Assembly (NCBI RefSeq): GCF_003477995.1
Contig: NZ_QUEM01000006.1
Location: forward strand, 1-64,000
Direction: 5' to 3'
Source: Bacteroides sp. OF04-15BH
GTDB lineage: Bacteria; Bacteroidota; Bacteroidia; Bacteroidales; Bacteroidaceae
Length of the DNA stretch: 64,000 nucleotides
The notes below the pieces were generated by a model. That model was not told the DNA's origin and searched no databases. It saw only the letters and a program-made list of their open reading frames with translations. The translations under genes were made by a program, and so were the position numbers. Shown here in pieces: positions 26,079 to 35,430 of this stretch (positions are counted from its first letter, which is position 1; every line of letters starts with the position of its first letter).

Positions 26079-27404
26079 ATGAGAAAACTGTTATTCATTT
26101 TTGCTATGATTGGATGTGTGTCGCAGCAGATTTCGGCACAAGATATTCTCAGTTTGGAAGAATGTATAGAAATAGGTATAGAAAATAATCTTGCCTTACA
26201 GACCAAGCGTAATGAAATCCGTAAAGGACAATATGCTTTATCGGAAAATCGGGCCCGTTTGTTACCTGCAATCAATGGCTTTGCCGGTTTTACCGATAAC
26301 ATAAAGCCGCCGGTTTCGGTTACCGACGGATCTTCTTATGGAGTACCATACAATGTAACGAAAACCTTGCCATATAGCGCTAATGCTGGAATTCAGTTGC
26401 AATTGCCGCTCTACAACCAGACCCTGTATACCTCTATGGATGTAGCCCGGATTATGGATCAGTTAAATCGTTTAGGCTATGAAAAAGCCCGTGAGGAACT
26501 GATGATGGAGATTTCCAAACTCTATTATCTGGGGCAGACCACCAATGAACAGCTGGAAATTCTGAAAAACAATATCGGTCGTTTAGAGGAACTGAAAAAC
26601 ATTACCGAGGCTTTCTATGATAATGGGATGGCAATGGATATTGATGTGAAGCGCGTACGGATTAATCTGGACAATATGAAAGTGCAGTATGACAATGCTC
26701 AGGCCATGCTCGTGCAGCAGATGAATCTGTTGAAATACATGATGGATTACCCGATGGAAAAGAACTTTGCCTTGGAGCGGGTACAGGCAGAGAAACTGTC
26801 GCATACCGAGTTGACCGGCCTGTCGGAAAACCTCTATGAAATCCAGATGCTGGAATCGCAGAAAACGCTGGCCGAGAAGCAGCGCAAACTGATTCGCAAC
26901 GGATACATTCCTTCTTTGAGCCTGAGCGGAAATTTGTCTACTTCGGCTTTCACGGATAAGGTGCGCTATTGGTTTCAGGACAACCCTTCGAGCAAATGGT
27001 ATACCAGTTATGGGGTTGGTGTTTCTCTCCGTGTTCCGATTTTCGACGGACTGGAAAAGCGCAATAAGGTCCGTAAGGCAGAGATGGACATCGAGAATGC
27101 CCGTCTGAATCTGGAGAATACCCGCAAGAATTTGCAGACCAAATATCTGAATGCAACCAATGATCTGATGAACAGCGAGCGTAATTTCTTCAAGCAAAAG
27201 GATAATTACCTGTTGGCAGAAGATGTGTATGCGGTGACCATTGACCGATACAAGGAAGGTATTGCTTCAATGACCGAAGTGTTGCAGGATGAGATGAGAA
27301 TGAGTGAGGCTCAGAACAATTACATTACGGCCCATTATAATTATCAGCTGAACAATCTGGTATTACTCAAGCTCACTGGAAATATCGAATCTTTAATCAA
27401 ATAA
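26079..27404 (+). CDS. TolC family outer-membrane efflux channel
   Basis: A 441-residue outer-membrane factor. Signal peptide 1-20 (ending QISAQ), then the two-fold repeated long helical hairpins typical of TolC (SLEECIEIGIENNLALQTKRNEI at the start, VPIFDGLEKRNKVRKAEMDIENARLNLENT in the second half). It forms the outer-membrane exit duct of a tripartite pump with the next two genes, the HlyD-type adaptor (22 bases downstream) and an MFS permease. The GLEKRNK turn and ALQ...N positions are as in other members. Confidence 0.93.
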   Translation: MRKLLFIFAMIGCVSQQISAQDILSLEECIEIGIENNLALQTKRNEIRKGQYALSENRARLLPAINGFAGFTDNIKPPVSVTDGSSYGVPYNVTKTLPYSANAGIQLQLPLYNQTLYTSMDVARIMDQLNRLGYEKAREELMMEISKLYYLGQTTNEQLEILKNNIGRLEELKNITEAFYDNGMAMDIDVKRVRINLDNMKVQYDNAQAMLVQQMNLLKYMMDYPMEKNFALERVQAEKLSHTELTGLSENLYEIQMLESQKTLAEKQRKLIRNGYIPSLSLSGNLSTSAFTDKVRYWFQDNPSSKWYTSYGVGVSLRVPIFDGLEKRNKVRKAEMDIENARLNLENTRKNLQTKYLNATNDLMNSERNFFKQKDNYLLAEDVYAVTIDRYKEGIASMTEVLQDEMRMSEAQNNYITAHYNYQLNNLVLLKLTGNIESLIK

Positions 27405-27426
27405 CCAATTATAAAGAAAAAGAAAT

Positions 27427-28518
27427 ATGGAAAAGAATTTGGATAGACAGGATAAGGATATGCGTCAGGAAAAAGTTCAGAAACTCAAGAAAATGCGTCG
27501 CTGGCAGATTGTAGCCAGTGTGCTGGGAGTAGCCGTGCTGGGTGTAGGTATCTGGCAAACCGTCAGTCTCTTCTTGGATTATAAACACACCGAAGTGAGC
27601 AATGACGCTCAGGTGGAGCAGTATATTTCTCCCATCAATATGCGGGCTTCCGGATATATCAAGAAAATTTGTTTTACGGAGCATCAGGAGGTTCACAAGG
27701 GAGATACCCTGCTCATTTTGGATGACCGTGAGTATAAAATCCGGGTGATGGAGGCCGAGGCCGCCCTGAAAGATGCTCAGGCCGGGGCTACGGTAATCGA
27801 TGCGTCGCTTGAAACCACCGAGAACAATGCCTCTGTGTTTGAAGCATCTTTGGCCGAAGTGGAAGTGCGTCTGGCTAAGTTGGAAAAGGATCGCCAGCGT
27901 TACCAGAACCTGGTAGCCCGTAATGCGGCCACTCCCATTCAGTTGGAACAAATTGAAACGGAGTATGCCGCTACCTTAAAGAAGAAGGAAGCCATCCAGC
28001 GTCAGCAGTGTGCTGCACGTTCCGGAGTGAAGGAAGTATCCCGTCGCCGCATGAATACCGAAGCTGCAATCCAGCGTGCCGAAGCCGCTCTGGAAATGGC
28101 CCGACTGAATCTTTCCTATACTGTGGTGGTGGCTCCTTGCGACGGAAAACTGGGTCGTCGTGCCATCGAGGAGGGGCAGATGGTCAATGCCGGACAGACC
28201 ATTACCAATATCATCCCCGATACACAGAAGTGGATTATTGCCAACTATAAGGAAAAGCAAATCGAGAACCTGCATGTAGGTCAGGAAGTGGAAATAACGG
28301 TCGATGCTCTTAAAGACAAAACCTTCAAAGGGCGCATTACCGCCATTTCGGGAGCTACCGGTTCGAAATACTCACTCGTTCCTACGGACAATTCTGCCGG
28401 AAACTTTGTCAAGATACAGCAGAGAATCCCCGTACGTATTGATTTTGAAGGTCTGGCTGCCGAGGATCATGAGCGTCTGGCTGCCGGAATGATGGTTGTT
28501 GTCAAAGCTAAACTGTAA
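27427..28518 (+). CDS. HlyD/EmrA family periplasmic adaptor
   Basis: A 363-residue membrane-fusion protein. It has a cytoplasmic N-terminal stretch, one transmembrane helix (about residues 28-50), a lipoyl half-motif (VSNDAQVEQYISPINMRASGYI), a long coiled-coil hairpin (about 100-215), the second lipoyl half (VVAPCDGKLGRRAIEEGQMV) and a beta-barrel domain. This is the EmrA layout. It should link the MFS permease in the inner membrane with the TolC-like channel. It lies between those two genes, 5 bases before the permease start. Confidence 0.93.
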   Translation: MEKNLDRQDKDMRQEKVQKLKKMRRWQIVASVLGVAVLGVGIWQTVSLFLDYKHTEVSNDAQVEQYISPINMRASGYIKKICFTEHQEVHKGDTLLILDDREYKIRVMEAEAALKDAQAGATVIDASLETTENNASVFEASLAEVEVRLAKLEKDRQRYQNLVARNAATPIQLEQIETEYAATLKKKEAIQRQQCAARSGVKEVSRRRMNTEAAIQRAEAALEMARLNLSYTVVVAPCDGKLGRRAIEEGQMVNAGQTITNIIPDTQKWIIANYKEKQIENLHVGQEVEITVDALKDKTFKGRITAISGATGSKYSLVPTDNSAGNFVKIQQRIPVRIDFEGLAAEDHERLAAGMMVVVKAKL

Positions 28519-28523
28519 GAACT

Positions 28524-30164
28524 ATGCCTTCCTGTCCTAAAAACTATCCGTTTTACAACTGGGTTCCCAAGCCTTTGGGCATACTCATCCTATTGTTTCT
28601 TTTCCTGCCCATCCTGACGGTAGGAGGCACCTATTCGGTGAACAGCGGTGAGATGATGAGCGGGCTGGGTATCATTTCGGAGCACATTCAGTTTGCTACC
28701 TTTGCCACTTCGGTGGGAATGGCCGCTTTCGCTCCTTTCTTTTATCAGCTGGTGTGCATCCGTAGGGAGAAGATGATGTGTCTGGTCGGTTTCTCGCTGA
28801 TGTATGTACTGAGCCTGGTCTGTGCCAAGACCGACAGCATCTTTCTGCTGGCTCTGTGCAGTGTTATCATGGGATTCTTCCGTATGGTGTTGATGATGGT
28901 CAATCTCTTCACGCTCATCAAATATGCTTTCGGTATGGAAGCCACCCGTAACATTACCCCCGGTTTTGAACCTACCTCCGAAGAAGGGTGGGACAAGCTG
29001 GATGTGGAGAAGAGCAACAGCCAGCCTATGATCTATCTGTTCTTTATGATTTTGGGGCAGATGGGTACCTGGCTCACCGCATGGCTGGCTTATGAATATG
29101 AGTGGCAACATGTGTATTATTACATGATGGGAATGCTGTTGGTTTCTATTCTGCTGATATTCGTTACGATGCCCTATCACAGCTATGTGGGACCGCGCTT
29201 TCCGATCACCTTCCGCAAGTTTGGCAATGTTGTCGTGTTTTGTACCTTCTGGATGTCGGTTGTGTATATTCTGATTTACGGAAAAGTGCTCGACTGGTAT
29301 TCCGATTCCACCATCTGGTGGGCCACGGGGATTGCGTTCGTCAGCGCTTTGGTGTTCATCTATATGGATGTTTACCGTAAATCGCCCTATTTCCTTTGGG
29401 ATATCTTCAAGTTGCGTAATATCCGCATCGGAGTGATTCTTTATCTGTTACTGATGATCCTCAACTCCAGTTCGCTGTTTGTCAATGTGTTTACCGGTAT
29501 CGGTATGAAGATAGACAACTGGCAGAACGCTTCTTTGGGCAACTGGTGTATGCTGGGTTATGCGTTGGGAATAGTCGTTATCCTGCTGATGCGCAATAAA
29601 GGTGTTCATTTTAAATATCTTTTTGCCACAGGATTCCTGTTCCTCGGTCTGTCTTCTCTGTTCATGTATTTTGAAGTGCAGAATGCCGGTATGCTGGAGC
29701 GCATGAAATATCCCATTATTATCCGTTCCATCGGTATGGTCATTCTCTATGCCCTGACGGCCGTATATGCCAATCAGCGTATGCCTTTCAAATATCTGTC
29801 TACGTGGATCTGTATCATGCTCACTGTGCGTATGGTGCTGGGACCGGCCGTAGGTACCTCACTTTATACCAACGTGCTTCAGAACCGGCAGCAGTATTAT
29901 ATCACTTCCTATGCCGAGAACAATGATCTCATCAGTCCTGAGGCTTCCGCCCAGTTCCGTCAGACGGTGTATGGAGCCAAGATGCAGGGACGGAGCGAGG
30001 AAGAGGGACAAATCATGGCCAGTATGACTGCTAAAGGCAAAGTACAGGTGCAGGCTACGATTTCTGCCGTGAAGGAGATGGCCGGATGGACTTTCTATGC
30101 TTGTGTTTTTTCTATGATATTTGTGCTGGTGATACGTTATCCTAAACGAAAATTGCTAACTTAG
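28524..30164 (+). CDS. MFS efflux permease (EmrB-like)
   Basis: A 546-residue inner-membrane protein with about 14 hydrophobic segments, the DHA2 pattern of EmrB/QacA-type drug exporters, though the sequence is divergent and the classical motif A is weak. The loop between about residues 140 and 165 (TPGFEPTSEEGWDKLDVEKSN) is unusually long and acidic, as in other Bacteroidetes members. It should drive proton-coupled export through the adaptor and TolC-like channel encoded immediately upstream. Substrate unknown; hydrophobic toxins or bile compounds are reasonable guesses for a gut organism. Confidence 0.88.
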   Translation: MPSCPKNYPFYNWVPKPLGILILLFLFLPILTVGGTYSVNSGEMMSGLGIISEHIQFATFATSVGMAAFAPFFYQLVCIRREKMMCLVGFSLMYVLSLVCAKTDSIFLLALCSVIMGFFRMVLMMVNLFTLIKYAFGMEATRNITPGFEPTSEEGWDKLDVEKSNSQPMIYLFFMILGQMGTWLTAWLAYEYEWQHVYYYMMGMLLVSILLIFVTMPYHSYVGPRFPITFRKFGNVVVFCTFWMSVVYILIYGKVLDWYSDSTIWWATGIAFVSALVFIYMDVYRKSPYFLWDIFKLRNIRIGVILYLLLMILNSSSLFVNVFTGIGMKIDNWQNASLGNWCMLGYALGIVVILLMRNKGVHFKYLFATGFLFLGLSSLFMYFEVQNAGMLERMKYPIIIRSIGMVILYALTAVYANQRMPFKYLSTWICIMLTVRMVLGPAVGTSLYTNVLQNRQQYYITSYAENNDLISPEASAQFRQTVYGAKMQGRSEEEGQIMASMTAKGKVQVQATISAVKEMAGWTFYACVFSMIFVLVIRYPKRKLLT

Positions 30165-30200
30165 CGGATCGAAACGGTTATTACCGGAAAAGGAACCCGC

Positions 30201-31088
30201 ATGAGTACTGCACAAGAACGACTGAATCAATTAAATGAAGCTCTTATGAGCAAGATGTATATTTGCAGTTCCGGTGGGGAGGTGAGTTCCTTCCCGCCGC
30301 TGTTGAAAGTGCCTTATCAGGTGAACGGTATCGGGCTTGTGGTGTGTCAGCAGGGTAGTTTCCGTTTCACGCTTAACCGCGACAGCTATTCGGCTCATGC
30401 CGGAGAAACTCTGTTTATTCCTGAACATTCGCTGATCAAGATTACTCAGGAGTCGGAAGACCTGGAAGTGTTCATTCTGATCTATGATATCGAACCGATA
30501 CGTGATCTGATGGGAAATCTGGTGCTTTCCATGTATCCTTATTCTTTGCTTTCTACCGAGCCCTGCCATGTGTGGAATACCGGGGAGGAAGAGGAGGTGA
30601 CCCGCTATATGGGACTGCTCGACAGTACGCTGACCCGAGGAGAGGATCTCTTTGCGCAGAACGAGCGCAAACTGTTGCTTATTTCGCTTACTTACCGCCT
30701 GTGCTCCATTTACAGCCGTAAGATGATGATGCAGAAGGGAGCCATCGGGCGTAAACACGAGCTCTTTATGAAGCTGGTTCATCTCATCGAGAAGCATTAT
30801 ATGGAAGAGCGCGGTGTGGAGTTTTATGCCGATAAGCTCTGTCTGTCGCCCAAGTATGTTTCGGCCCTGTCCAAGTCGTTGAGCGGATATACCGCTCAGG
30901 AGCTGGTGTTCAAGGCTATTGTGCGCCGGAGCATTTTTCTGTTGCTCAATACGCGAAAGAGCATCCAGGAGATTTCGGATGAGCTGCACTTTCCGAACGC
31001 GTCCTATTTCGGGACCTTTTTCAAGAAGCATATCGGGGTATCGCCGCAGCAGTACCGTGCGGTGTATGAACAGGAGTCAGAGGGGTGA
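30201..31088 (+). CDS. AraC family transcriptional regulator
   Basis: A 295-residue protein. An N-terminal cupin-like ligand domain (GEVSSFPPLLKVPYQVNGIGLVVCQQGSFRFTLN, HAGETLFIPE) is followed by a C-terminal double helix-turn-helix (about 195-290, YADKLCLSPKYVSALSK ... IQEISDELHFPNASYFGTFFKKHIGVSPQQYR). It follows the efflux permease by 36 bases on the same strand and so is probably the last gene of the pump operon and its activator. The inducing ligand may be a pump substrate; this is inference. Confidence 0.92.
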   Translation: MSTAQERLNQLNEALMSKMYICSSGGEVSSFPPLLKVPYQVNGIGLVVCQQGSFRFTLNRDSYSAHAGETLFIPEHSLIKITQESEDLEVFILIYDIEPIRDLMGNLVLSMYPYSLLSTEPCHVWNTGEEEEVTRYMGLLDSTLTRGEDLFAQNERKLLLISLTYRLCSIYSRKMMMQKGAIGRKHELFMKLVHLIEKHYMEERGVEFYADKLCLSPKYVSALSKSLSGYTAQELVFKAIVRRSIFLLLNTRKSIQEISDELHFPNASYFGTFFKKHIGVSPQQYRAVYEQESEG

Positions 31089-31133
31089 GTGTCGGATGAA
31101 TATGTAGTGTCACTATGAATTTATACAATATCT

Positions 31134-31619
31134 ATGGAAATGAATAAGAAAGAAAAATATGAGGCTTTGCTGCCCAGACTGGAAGCCTTGATGGAGGGCG
31201 AACAGGACTGGACGGCCGCTATGGCCAATTTTGCGGCCGAGGTTCATGAAACATTCGGTTTCTTCTGGACCGGTTTTTACCGGGTAACCGGAGGACTCCT
31301 CCTTTTGGGACCGTTCCAAGGTCCGGTGGCCTGCACGCGCATCAAGTACGGTCGTGGCGTTTGTGGTACGGCCTGGAAGGAAAAGGTCACTCAGGTGGTG
31401 CCCGACGTGCATCTGTTTCCGGGGCATATAGCCTGTTCTTCGTTATCGGAAAGCGAGATTGTGGTGCCTGTTTTTGATGACCGGAATGAAGTGGTGGCCG
31501 TGCTGGATATTGACAGTCGTGAAAAGAATACTTTTGATGAAACGGACCGCGTGTATCTGGAGCGCGCCGTGAAGTTCCTTCCGTGGGCTTCTTCGGAGGC
31601 CGTCAGAGAGCGGGATTAA
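31134..31619 (+). CDS. msrC: free methionine-(R)-sulfoxide reductase (GAF domain)
   Basis: A 161-residue single GAF-domain protein. It carries the three cysteines of the fRMsr family: Cys67 in VACTRI, Cys77 in GVCGTAW and Cys101 in HIACSS, plus the conserved PDVHLFPGHIAC and SESEIVVPVFD segments. It should reduce free methionine-R-sulfoxide using thioredoxin, protecting against oxidation. It lies 45 bases after the AraC gene; whether it shares that transcript is unclear. No own promoter was identified with confidence. Confidence 0.92.
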   Translation: MEMNKKEKYEALLPRLEALMEGEQDWTAAMANFAAEVHETFGFFWTGFYRVTGGLLLLGPFQGPVACTRIKYGRGVCGTAWKEKVTQVVPDVHLFPGHIACSSLSESEIVVPVFDDRNEVVAVLDIDSREKNTFDETDRVYLERAVKFLPWASSEAVRERD

Positions 31620-31636
31620 GAAATACTGTCTTCTCG

Positions 31637-31685
31637 GTAATGCATTACTTCCCCGTCGGTAATCGATTACTGACGGGGAAGTAAT
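31637..31685. repeat. nested palindromes between msrC and tRNA-Gln
   Basis: Two 12-bp perfect palindromes, gtaatgcattac (31637-31648) and gtaatcgattac (31659-31670), differ only in their central bases and start 22 bases apart. The second is enclosed by a further 14-bp inverted repeat, attacttccccgtc (31644-31657) with gacggggaagtaat (31672-31685). The whole is nearly a 42-base inverted repeat. It could fold as a terminator for msrC, though a T tract is lacking. Confidence 0.85.
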
Positions 31686-31702
31686 TTAGGAATACGGGTA
31701 AC

Positions 31703-31735
31703 AAAAAAAGAGGTATCCACGGATACCTCTTTTTT
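31703..31735. terminator. bidirectional terminator between msrC and tRNA-Gln
   Basis: A long perfect stem: A run plus gaggtatcc (31703-31718) pairs with ggatacctc plus T run (31721-31735) around a two-base loop. The A/T flanks serve both strands. It directly follows the tRNA 3' end on the - strand. Confidence 0.92.
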
Positions 31736-31739
31736 GTTG

Positions 31740-31810
31740 TTGGACTACCAAGATTCGAACTTGGACAAACAGAACCAAAACCTGTTGTGCTACCATTACA
31801 CCATAGTCCA
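31740..31810 (-). tRNA. tRNA-Gln (UUG)
   Basis: A complete 71-nt cloverleaf on the - strand. The acceptor arms TGGACTA and TAGTCCA are perfect, with discriminator A. The D arm is GGTGTAATGGTAGCAC, the anticodon arm is ACAGG-TTTTGGT-TCTGT with anticodon TTG, and the T arm contains GTTCGAATC. CCA is not encoded. It ends just before a strong terminator and precedes nothing else on its strand until the tyrS stop 75 bases upstream. Confidence 0.95.
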
Positions 31811-31885
31811 ATCCTATTCGCCTTCTTTTGGAAAGCGCTGCAAAGATAGGAATATAAATCCTATCCTGCAAGCGTTTTTATTCTT

Positions 31886-33178
31886 TTATTTGCAAATAAT
31901 CAGGAAATAATTCTTCTTTCCACGCTGTACCAGCAAATATTTGTCATCGAGCAAATCAGCTGTTGTTACCTCCTGATCGAAGGCTGCCAATTTCTCCTTG
32001 TTCAGTGATACGCCGCCGCCTTGAGTCAGCTTGCGCATCTCGCCCTTGCTGGCAAAACACTGAGTAGCTTCGGCCATCAGATCTACGGCTTTAATGCCGT
32101 TTTCAATGACGCTGCGGCTGATTTCGAACTGAGGCACACCGGCAAATACATCGAGCAGAGTCTTCTCGTCCAGTTTGGTGAGGCTCTCTTTAGTTGCCTT
32201 TCCGAACAGGATATTGCTGGCTTCTACGGCCATGTTGTAATCTTCCTCGCTGTGTACCATGATGGTCACTTCCTTGGCCAGACGTTTCTGCAGTACGCGC
32301 TGTCCCGGATCCTGGTCGTGCTCAGCGATGAGGGCATCGATTTCCTCTTTATCCAGCACGGTAAAGATTTTGATATAGCGTTTTGCTTCGTCGTCGGCTA
32401 CGTTCAACCAGAACTGATAGAAGGTGTAAGGTGAAGTATAGTTCTTGTCCAACCAGATATTTCCCTGCTCAGTCTTACCGAACTTCTTGCCGTCGGCCTT
32501 GGTGATGAGCGGGCAGGTCAGGGCATAAGCCTCGTTGCCATTGGTTCTGCGGATCAGCTCAGTACCGGTGGTGATATTACCCCACTGGTCGCTACCGCCC
32601 AGCTGCAATTTACAGTTCTTGTGCTGGTTCAGATACAGGAAATCGTATCCCTGCAACAACTGGTAAGTAAACTCTGTGAAAGACAAACCGTCGCGGGCCT
32701 CACCGTTCAGGCGTTTCTGTACGCTGTCTTTAGCCATCATATAGTTCACGGTGATGTGCTTTCCTACCGTACGTGCGAAGTCCAGGAAAGTAAAGTCCTT
32801 CATCCAGTCGTAGTTGTTCACCAGTTCGGCATGGTTTGGTGCGTCACTGTCAAAATCCAGGAACTTGGCCAACTGCTTTTTGATGCAGGCTACATTATGA
32901 CGCAGAGTCTCCTCGTCCAGCAGGTTTCTCTCCTGGCTTTTTCCAGACGGGTCGCCAATCATACCTGTTGCACCACCTACCAGTGCCAGAGGCTTGTGGC
33001 CGCAACGCTGGAAATGTTTCAGCATCATGACGCCACACAAGTGACCGATATGTAAAGAGTCTGCCGTCGGGTCGATACCCAGATAGGCGGTAACTTGTTC
33101 TTTGTTCAACAATTCTTCAGTTCCTGGCATGATGGTGTGGATCATGCCTCTCCATGTCAATTCTTCTACAAAGTTCAT
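31886..33178 (-). CDS. tyrS: tyrosyl-tRNA synthetase
   Basis: A 430-residue class I aminoacyl-tRNA synthetase of the TyrRS-1 type. HIGH signature at residues 43-46, GGSDQWGN around 194-201, the KMSKS equivalent KFGKT at 232-236, and a C-terminal S4 RNA-binding domain (about 360-430). The start is at [11 protein letters not shown] (33178); a longer frame to 33250 would run through the promoter -7 element and is rejected. It has its own promoter and lies upstream of tRNA-Gln on the same strand. Confidence 0.96.
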   Translation of the reverse strand: MNFVEELTWRGMIHTIMPGTEELLNKEQVTAYLGIDPTADSLHIGHLCGVMMLKHFQRCGHKPLALVGGATGMIGDPSGKSQERNLLDEETLRHNVACIKKQLAKFLDFDSDAPNHAELVNNYDWMKDFTFLDFARTVGKHITVNYMMAKDSVQKRLNGEARDGLSFTEFTYQLLQGYDFLYLNQHKNCKLQLGGSDQWGNITTGTELIRRTNGNEAYALTCPLITKADGKKFGKTEQGNIWLDKNYTSPYTFYQFWLNVADDEAKRYIKIFTVLDKEEIDALIAEHDQDPGQRVLQKRLAKEVTIMVHSEEDYNMAVEASNILFGKATKESLTKLDEKTLLDVFAGVPQFEISRSVIENGIKAVDLMAEATQCFASKGEMRKLTQGGGVSLNKEKLAAFDQEVTTADLLDDKYLLVQRGKKNYFLIICK

Positions 33179-33223
33179 CGTATGAATCTGCTTATTTATT
33201 AATTTGTTTATGATGTGTTTGCA

Positions 33224-33255
33224 CAAAAGTACGACCTTTAGCGCAAACATGCAAC
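33224..33255 (-). promoter_or_regulatory. tyrS promoter
   Basis: On the - strand: GTTG (33255-33252, three of four matches to TTTG), a 20-base spacer, and TACTTTTG (33231-33224), an exact TAnnTTTG. The ATG follows 45 bases later. Confidence 0.7.
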
Positions 33256-33272
33256 TAAAAGCTTTTTAATTT

Positions 33273-33941
33273 TCAAGGATTTGGCGCCTGGTTTTTGAAT
33301 TTTAGCAGTTGCCTCAGGTTTTCGGCTTGTTCTTTTTTCAGACTTTCCACATCGGTGGCGCGGATTGCTGCAAGATGCTGATAAATATCGGCTATGGGGA
33401 TGTCGAATTCGTCAGTTTCGATAAAGAAGCGGTCGGCCGGACAGACCGCTGCGGATTCCGGATTGTAAAGTTTCCCGAAGCTGACATAAAAGCCCAAACG
33501 AAGCAGTGCCTGTAATTGTTGAGGCTTGCCGCGGAATCCATGAATCACCCATGGTGCGTGGGGGTGCAGTCGTTTGTGCTGGGCGATAATCGGATCAAAA
33601 GCTTTCACACAATGCAGTATCATGGGCATGTTTTGTTGCACGGCCCATTCAGCTTGCGCGCAGAAGACTTCCTCTTGCAGGGACATGGGGTGACTGCTGT
33701 TCGGGTCCATACCGCATTCGCCCACAAACAGGGTCTGAGGCTGTCGCCACAGGGATTCCAGTTCCTTGAGGTCATCTTTCCACTGTGGAGTGATGAACCA
33801 CGGGTGGATGCCACACGCCAGAAAACTGTGTTCAGGGATGCTGTCCGAAAGAGCGGTTGCATCCAGAGAAAAAACATTCCATTCGCCTTGCTGGCGTTCC
33901 CGGTGCGAGTGGATGTTGAGAAAAGGATTTTCCGACTTCAT
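33273..33941 (-). CDS. tatD: TatD family hydrolase
   Basis: A 222-residue metal-dependent hydrolase of the TatD DNase family. Metal ligands are recognisable: HxH in NIHSH (10-12), Glu in VGECGMD, His in ILHCVKAF, His in VIHGFRGK and Asp in FIETDEFD. It is about 40 residues shorter than E. coli TatD, having lost peripheral loops, as is common in Bacteroidetes. It overlaps yidD as ATGA, so they are co-translated. Cellular substrate uncertain; 3'-5' exonuclease activity is known in the family. Confidence 0.88.
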   Translation of the reverse strand: MKSENPFLNIHSHRERQQGEWNVFSLDATALSDSIPEHSFLACGIHPWFITPQWKDDLKELESLWRQPQTLFVGECGMDPNSSHPMSLQEEVFCAQAEWAVQQNMPMILHCVKAFDPIIAQHKRLHPHAPWVIHGFRGKPQQLQALLRLGFYVSFGKLYNPESAAVCPADRFFIETDEFDIPIADIYQHLAAIRATDVESLKKEQAENLRQLLKFKNQAPNP

Positions 33942-34189
33942 GGCACAGGATCATAACCCGATCCGCCCCACGGATGACAGCGCAGTATGCGTCGGATGGC
34001 CAGATAAAGTCCTTTAAAGGGGCCGTGCTTGCGGATAGCTTCCAGAGCATATTGCGAGCATGTCGGTGTGAACCGGCAGGAAGGAGGCGTGCAGGGTGAG
34101 ATTACATTGCGGTAAAATTGGATAGGTACGATCAGGCAGATCGTGAGCAGCTTATTCAGCAGGCTCCACAACCGTTTCAGGATTTCCAT
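33938..34189 (-). CDS. yidD: membrane protein insertion efficiency factor
   Basis: An 83-residue YidD protein: an amphipathic/hydrophobic N-terminus and the family core [20 protein letters not shown] with three cysteines, then [24 protein letters not shown]. It aids insertion of inner-membrane proteins. Its start lies 38 bases inside the 3' end of rnpA, and its stop overlaps tatD as ATGA, the usual rnpA-yidD coupling. Confidence 0.94.
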   Translation of the reverse strand: MEILKRLWSLLNKLLTICLIVPIQFYRNVISPCTPPSCRFTPTCSQYALEAIRKHGPFKGLYLAIRRILRCHPWGGSGYDPVP

Positions 34190-34607
34190 ATTCTTTGTGG
34201 ATGTATTCGGCTATGCGGTGCAACAGGCTCCGCATCTTGGATTCTACAACAGAGGTGAGCATCAGCTCGTCAGCTTGCCAGAGGAAAGCTATGGCGATGT
34301 GCTTGGGGGCACTGGCATTTGATTCCAATACCTCATAAATCAGGCTTTTGTTTTTCCGGTAGGCTTCGCGGATCTGACGTTTGGCCCGATTCCTTTTTAC
34401 GGCACGCTTGAAATGCTTTTTCGATACGGAAACCAATACCGATACCAGTTCCTGATCAGTTTCCGTCGGTATGGAGCGGAAAACGGCGCGCAACGGATAG
34501 GCGGAAAAAGACTTGCTTCCTCCGTCAAAGAGCGTGTCGATGATGCGCTTGCTGCAAAGACGCTCTTTCTTTTGGAATGAATAGGGATGCTGTTGGGTAT
34601 TGGTCAT
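34152..34607 (-). CDS. rnpA: ribonuclease P protein component
   Basis: A 151-residue basic protein that assists the RNase P RNA in 5' tRNA processing. It has the family RNR motif [16 protein letters not shown] near residues 75-90, and a hydrophobic central strand pattern. Start chosen at [11 protein letters not shown] (34607). An ATG at 34658 would lie inside the terminator hairpin after hemD and is less likely. It overlaps yidD by 38 bases. rpmH, the frequent neighbour in other bacteria, is not here; hemD is upstream instead. Confidence 0.93.
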   Translation of the reverse strand: MTNTQQHPYSFQKKERLCSKRIIDTLFDGGSKSFSAYPLRAVFRSIPTETDQELVSVLVSVSKKHFKRAVKRNRAKRQIREAYRKNKSLIYEVLESNASAPKHIAIAFLWQADELMLTSVVESKMRSLLHRIAEYIHKEYGNPETVVEPAE

Positions 34608-34630
34608 GGCTCGATATTGTGAAAAACAGA

Positions 34631-34659
34631 AATGAACGCACGGAAAGTGTGCGTTCATT
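34631..34659 (-). terminator. hairpin between hemD and rnpA
   Basis: An 11-bp perfect stem (aatgaacgcac at 34631-34641, gtgcgttcatt at 34649-34659). On the - strand it follows the hemD stop and is trailed by tctgtttttc. It may end hemD transcripts or attenuate readthrough into rnpA. Confidence 0.7.
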
Positions 34660-34673
34660 CTTCTGATTAGTAT

Positions 34674-35420
34674 TTATTTCTGATTGGTTTCCTTGATGAA
34701 AGCGTCCAACGCTGCAGTGATGGATGGGAATTGAGGGCTTGGAGCTTCCATATCCAGACGCAGGCCGGCTTCTTTTACAGCCTTGGCGGTGGTAGGACCG
34801 AAGCAGCCGATGGCAATCTTGTCCTGCTTGAAGTCCGGGAAGTTCTTGAGCAGGGATTGTACTCCCGAAGGGCTGAAGAAAATGAGCATGTCATAATCAA
34901 ACAGTTCTCCTTCCTCGAAATCATTGCTCACTGTGCGATACATCACACCTTCTGTATGTTGCAGTTTCTTGGAGTCAAAGAGCTCTTTCAACTCGTCGTT
35001 GTGAACATCCGACAGCGGTACAAAGTACTTTTCTGTTTTGTGCTTGACCATTGCCGGCAGCAGATCGTTGATTTTTCCTGTCGCTCCGAAGAACACCTTG
35101 CGTTTTCTGTACTGCACATATTTCTGAATATACAGGGCTACTGTCTCAGTGATGCAGAAATACTTCATGTCTTCCGGTATTGTGATGCGCATTTCCTTGC
35201 AGAGTTGGAAGAAATGGTCTATGGCATGACGTGAAGTAAATACCACAGCCGTATGATCCAGAATGGAAATCTTTTGCTGACGGAATTCTTTTGCAGACAA
35301 ACCTTCTACCTTAATAAAGGGTCTGAAAACAAGTTCTACGTCATATTTAGAAGCAATCTCATAATATGGAGATTTTTCTGAAGACGGTTTTGGTTGCGAA
35401 ACCAGAATCTTCTTGATCAT
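34674..35420 (-). CDS. hemD: uroporphyrinogen-III synthase
   Basis: A 248-residue HemD-family protein: MIKKILVSQPKP start, AVVFTSRHAIDHFF, and the second-lobe signature MLIFFSPSGVQSLLKNFP ... IAIGCFGPTTAKAVKEAG. It would close the tetrapyrrole ring in haem synthesis. In many Bacteroidales the remaining haem genes are missing, so its physiological use may differ; that cannot be judged here. It follows the DUF4271 gene by 10 bases, a conserved Bacteroidetes arrangement. Confidence 0.88.
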   Translation of the reverse strand: MIKKILVSQPKPSSEKSPYYEIASKYDVELVFRPFIKVEGLSAKEFRQQKISILDHTAVVFTSRHAIDHFFQLCKEMRITIPEDMKYFCITETVALYIQKYVQYRKRKVFFGATGKINDLLPAMVKHKTEKYFVPLSDVHNDELKELFDSKKLQHTEGVMYRTVSNDFEEGELFDYDMLIFFSPSGVQSLLKNFPDFKQDKIAIGCFGPTTAKAVKEAGLRLDMEAPSPQFPSITAALDAFIKETNQK

Positions 35421-35430
35421 AATAAATGTC

